Shown: piece after piece, positions 38,666 through 44,600 of the stretch
Layout of the letters: each line of letters begins with the position of its first letter
Position numbering within the stretch: position 1 is the first letter of the stretch
From: Apostichopus japonicus
Lineage: Eukaryota > Echinodermata > Holothuroidea > Aspidochirotida > Stichopodidae
Assembly (NCBI RefSeq): GCF_037975245.1
Contig: NC_092579.1
Coordinates: forward strand, 25,899,166-25,963,165
Length of the DNA stretch: 64,000 bases
Direction of reading: 5' to 3'
Translations under genes and position numbers: made by a program
The notes under the pieces: generated by a model
The model's input: the letters and a program-made list of their open reading frames with translations, nothing else
What the model was told of the DNA's origin: nothing
Database searches by the model: none

Positions 38666-41600
38666 ATATCTATATCTATATATATAGGCTATATATAGGC
38701 TATATATATAGGCTATATATATAGGTTATATATAGGCTATATATAGGCTATATATATAGGCTATATATAGGCTATATATAGACTATATATATAGGCTATA
38801 TACAATTTATATATATTCATTTGCCTTTGTCGTTTACCTTCATTTCAATGAACATGAGTCTGTTTCAAAGTATCTCTTCCGAGATCCGGCTTTAGGAATC
38901 ACAAATAATCTCGAGTTGGTTAGCATTATGTTTGAATCTCTAGAGTAAAGCAAGTATGTCACCAAAACAGAACTAGTATTTTTCGATACAGGTGACAAAC
39001 GCCTACAGTGGAATTAAACACACACACATGCAAAAACTTTAAAGGGTGCGTCACATACAAACACACACATGCAAACACATACACACGCAACATCTTGATT
39101 GCAAATTCGACGAAGCTCATTTTGTTACTTCAAATGATCTAGCAGTGCCGTGGAATGTATCCCTGCCTTAAACAGTTTCCCCCTGTCGGCCTGCCCACTC
39201 TGCCCCCTTTTCCTAGTCGTATACTTACAAAGCAACCCATCTTTAGCCCATTTGTCTTTAAAGGTGACGAAGTTTAAAGCTACTACAAGATACTCTCCTT
39301 TATCCAGAAGTCCTTGAGTTTCCGCAGCTTGCATGAACCCCATCCATTCCCACTCTTCTCCAAGGAACAAGTAAACTGAAAAGCAAACACGAGTAAAATA
39401 CACAACAAGAATAATCAAAAGGTAATTTGAATGTTGCACATGAACTGTTTTGACAAGATGTTACCCTTATCTCATTTTTATTTAATCTTTCCCGTTCTTG
39501 CCGTTTCAGCCTAAACGTGGTATTTCAAAGCTCTTCCTAGTATATAAATGGTCTTCCAATGAAAGACAGCTGGGACATCGTTCCATAACATACATTGCCA
39601 AAGAAAAGCACTTTTAAAGGGGGCGCTATCCATAACGGAGCGCTACCACGAAGAAGCTCTTGCTCCAGCTCTCGCCTAAATTTCATTTGTGAGAGAAACG
39701 ACAATATCGATTTACAGGAGTTTTCGCAGCTTTACAATCTACATTTGATGAACGTCTAAATGTCGAGATTACAGAATAGTCAGTCAAGATACATCGAAAC
39801 ATTCCATAATTCCAGGGTTCTACAGGTAACTGCGAGAGCTACAATTGGATAAAATCAATCCGCTGTAAGTTTAGCTATGTCCCGTGATAGTCGATTTATA
39901 AATAAGAATAACTACAACACGAGGAGCTGTTGTCTTCGAGGACTCCATGGAATGATTAGTATTCTGGTAAATTGAAGTCCTGTTGAACTAGTGCACCTTA
40001 GCATGAAATAAGGATTTTACAAGGAGGGTCGCATAAAAAACCTCACTTGTAGCGGTCTACTGGTCCTCCCCAGAAGAAGAATTGTTTGACGTGCAATGGT
40101 GATATGTAGGACATGTAGGCTATAGTTCTACACGTATTGTTGTGAGGGTGAGAGTGGGGGTACACCCCACCCCCTGGATCCGCCCTGAATTTGTATAAGA
40201 AGATAGGATTTATTCAACGTTCATTTGTATGATGGAACTCAAACCATTTACTTTATCTCAGCGCAAATTCGTTATCAATTATATCAATATAAATTGATTT
40301 GTTTGTAATTCGTTAAAATTAGATGTTTGTCATCTCACCATTGACTGTCATATTGTTAGAGTTTGAAACATAATGGGTGTAGGTTTCCCATGCTAACTTT
40401 ACCAATAACTACCAAGCTATGAAGCTGTAATGTAGTTCATTTTGATGAGTGCGCCAAAAGAGATTTAGTAGGCATATTTAACAATGCATTTGCTACCGTA
40501 GAAGATATGCGTAACGTCAACGTAGGCGAAACTTTCAGGCATTTTAACTGAACAAACAGCAAAACTATTGACCTCAGTCATCACTGTAACTAAGGTTACA
40601 AGTCTATTCAATTGATAGCAGTAACAGACAGATACACACACGGACAGACCCCGAGACCACCCCTCCCCGAGACTCACTGCTATGTAACACAAACTTTTAC
40701 CGTGACATCCGTCGCCATGACAACCTAGATTGCCGCAATAGGCACAACTGACCAAAGAAATTCAATATCCCATCGTAACTATGGGAACGATGAGATCATA
40801 CAACAACAATAGAGATATCATATCGGTGCCGCAACTGAATAAGTCCACTATATTTCCTTTATACTACATACAATGATATATTACAGACTAAATCTATATG
40901 TAGTACTTACTTCGTGTCTTTTTATATGTGCTCTCGATGATACTTGGAAAAGGATTGTCTTCAGGCTGGGGTAGTATAGGAACAGGCTCAAACGTACGAG
41001 AAGTTTGCACATCGACTCCGTCTTCAGGAAGGTCTTCTATCAATACTTTTGTCACGGTCCGATGAGAGTTGCGATTTGACGAGACAATAGTAACGTTAAA
41101 CCATTTAAAGTTCTTCAACAGAGCTATCACAGATCGTATGCTTTTCCGTGCAGTGGGGGAAGTTCGAGCAAATGTTGAGTACAAGTCCTTGTTATTTACT
41201 TCTGGGTCATAACATTGCTGTTTGAAGAAAACGAAAAATGACCAGGCACTTATTTGGTAACCATATGTAGGCTATTTCACGTGACCATTCCAACCACGAA
41301 TCTTTACTATATAATGGAATATACATACATGTCTGAACCTAACCAAGGAGCAATTGTGTGGGCAGTTTTGCAAGGTAACTGATTTCGTTACATACAACGA
41401 GCCTATAAATGTTACCATATTTTATATCCCATATGTAAACAGTAACATCAACAACCCTTGATATCGACAACAAGTCCTTTACGAAGAGACACATTTTGCT
41501 CGGTTAGATGAAAAATGCACAAGGGATAAACAATTTTCTTAGATATGAGATGCATACATGATGTGTATAGATGATGTGAATAGATGATGTGCATTCATGA

Positions 41601-44600
41601 TGTGCATACATGATGTGCATAGATGATGTGCATAGATGATGTGCATTCATGATGTGCATACATGATGTGCATAGATGATGTGCATAGATGATGTGCATTC
41701 ATGATGTGCATACATGATGTGTATAGATGATGTGCATTCATGATGTGCATACATGATGTGCATAGATGATGTGAATAGATGATGTGCATTCATGATGTGC
41801 ATACATGATGTGTATAGATGATGTGCATTCATGATGTGCATACATGATGTGCATAGATGATGTGAATAGATGATGTGCATACATGATGTGCATAGATGAT
41901 GTGCATAGATGATGTGCATTCATGATGTGCATACATGATGTGTATAGATGATGTGAATAGATGATGTGCATTCATGATGTGCATACATGATGTGCATAGA
42001 TGATGTGCATAGATGATGTGCATTCATGATGTGCATACATGATGTGCATAGATGATGTGTATAGATGATGTGCATTCATGATGTGCATACATGATGTGTA
42101 TAGATGATGTGAATAGATGATGTGCATTCATGATGTGCATACATGATGTGCATACATGATGTGCATACATGATGTGTATAGATGATGTGAATAGATGATG
42201 TGCATTCATGATGTGCATACATGATGTGCATAGATGATGTGTATAGATGATGTGCATTCATGATGTGCATACATGATGTGTATAGATGATGTGCATACAT
42301 GATGTGCATAGATGATGTGAATAGATGATGTGCATTCATGATGTGCATACATGATGTGTATAGATGATGTGCATTCATGATGTGCATACATGATGTGCAT
42401 ACATGATGTGCATACATGATGTGCAGCATACATTCTCTGCAGTAAGTTTCTTAAATCCATAGATTTAGATATTGCTTTATTTTAACAGAGTGTTAACATT
42501 ATTTCGGATCGTACGTCTCACACAATGGATGAACACGGTGTACGCTGAGTATATTGATTGTTACGTTTGGCTTCACAAGAAGAAAATTGGAAAGGCCACT
42601 TCAATTTAACAACTTCTCTCGGGAAAAACGTCTTGATTAGATCAGAATCGGTCAAATGACCTCACTTTTACTTCACGATTATCAAGGAAATTCTTTTTGA
42701 AACATCTCAACGAATTTAATGTTGCGTCTAGCAGCGTAGACTCAAAGCTACGGTACTTATGCTATAGTGGCTCAATTATAGTTTTAGTATCTGGAGCGTA
42801 ATGATTTGGAATGCCAAAGGCAATCATTATCTGGGTCGTTCATTTATCTTTCCTTAATGTGCGGGAATGATCCCTAATGTACTGTGGAGGCCCTTTAACA
42901 CTGCAGAGCCTCACCAAATCTCTCAGACTTTCAAAGTTCAAGGCTGATAAAAGACATTTTTGCAAAGAAATTAAAAGAAGAAAGGAGTTGGGGAAGTGAA
43001 ATTAAAATTAAAGACGGGGTGCATTTGTACGTGTCCACGAGCTGTGGTTACAATGAAGAAGAATAAAAGCTTCTTTAATGCCTTTTTACAACTCTTTGAT
43101 CATATTTTATTTGTACATTATCTGTAGTTTTTGACATATTTGTTTACATTTTTGGAGTTTAACATAATTCGAATTACAATTGAGAATGAATTACAAGGTG
43201 AATATGTAATCAGTTTTCACACGTTAAAAATGTAATATATATATTTCAAAATATATAGGATATATAGAAAATACAGCTGTTGCTGCAGAGTTTCTCAAAA
43301 GTACTGAGTTGTGTTATAGCACAGAGCGATTATGTTCAAAATGAATGAAATATATAATTATATTTTTCAAACCTTATGAAATCATTTCAAGCTGCTACAT
43401 GCAGGTATACTTCATGGAAAGCAATTTTGGCACAAAATGTAAAACAGTTCTTTGAGTTGCTTTTGATTAATTTTCCTATGCTAGACGACATTAAAATACC
43501 TCAGCAACTTCCTAGACTTTACAAGTTTTTCATACAATGAAGTGAAAGTCGATGTTTTTTGTTAACATACGTTTCGTGTGCGATTATCACTAATGTGAAA
43601 AGTATATGAGCGAGGGAAAGTTGATAACTGAAAAGGATCATTCAATGCTCCCTCGTTAACTAAAAAGGATCATTCAATGCTCCCTCGTTAACTGAAAAGG
43701 ATCATTCAATACTCCCTCGTTAACTGTAAAGGATCATTCAATGCTCCCTCGTTAACTGAGAGGGAGCATTCAATGCTCCCTCTATAAACTTTAAAGGATC
43801 ATTCAATGCTCCCTCGTTAACTGAAAAGGATCATTCAATGCTCCCTCGTTAACTAAAAAGGATCATTCAATGCTCCCTCGTTAACTGAAAAGGATCATTC
43901 AATGCTCCCTCTATAAACTGTAAAGGATCATTCAATGCTCCCTCGTTAACTGAAAGGGAGCATTCAATGCTCTCTCGTTAACTGAAAAGGATCATTCAAT
44001 GCTCCCTCGTTAACTAAAAAGGATCATTCTATGCTGCCTCGTTAGCTGAAATGACGAATGACAGATAACCTGTGTTGTAAACACCCATATATAAGAAGGA
44101 AAAATTATGAGACGGTATAGCCAATGTTTAGTACCCATTGGCTTATATCGTAGTACTATCACTTAAAACTTGCACGATGTATTGACAGTGGCAGAGCGTC
44201 AGGGGGCGGATGCCCCCCCCCCCCCCCCTGACGGACTCAAATGGACTGCTGGCGCCCTTTTCAGCTATTTACCACTTTTTACTTATTCGCGATTATTGAC
44301 TTTTTATTGCCCTCTCATCTATTTATTGACATTTGTCACATTTTGTTGGCGATGACACCTATTTATTCTTCGTTTATCTGCAAATTAGCAAGGCCCGGAA
44401 AGGGTCATTTCGGGCGATCTAGGGAGCATCTTTACTCAAAAAATTTCTCTACGCTCCGTGCCAACCTGTGGTGGCGCTCCGCTTGGATAAAGTCGAAAGT
44501 CAAATGTCAATAGGTATTTGAGAGCGCAATAAAAAAGTCAATAATCGCGACTAAGTAAAAAGTGGTAAAAAGGTGAAAAGGGCGCCAGCAGTCCATTTGA

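Noticed and set aside
41504-42460. Overlapping His/Ile/Met-rich frames on the minus strand
   Set aside because: Translations of the 13-bp minisatellite; open in several frames at once, with no splice or start context.
43624-44042. CRISPR-like regular repeats
   Set aside because: Units are contiguous with no unique spacers, and the genome is eukaryotic.
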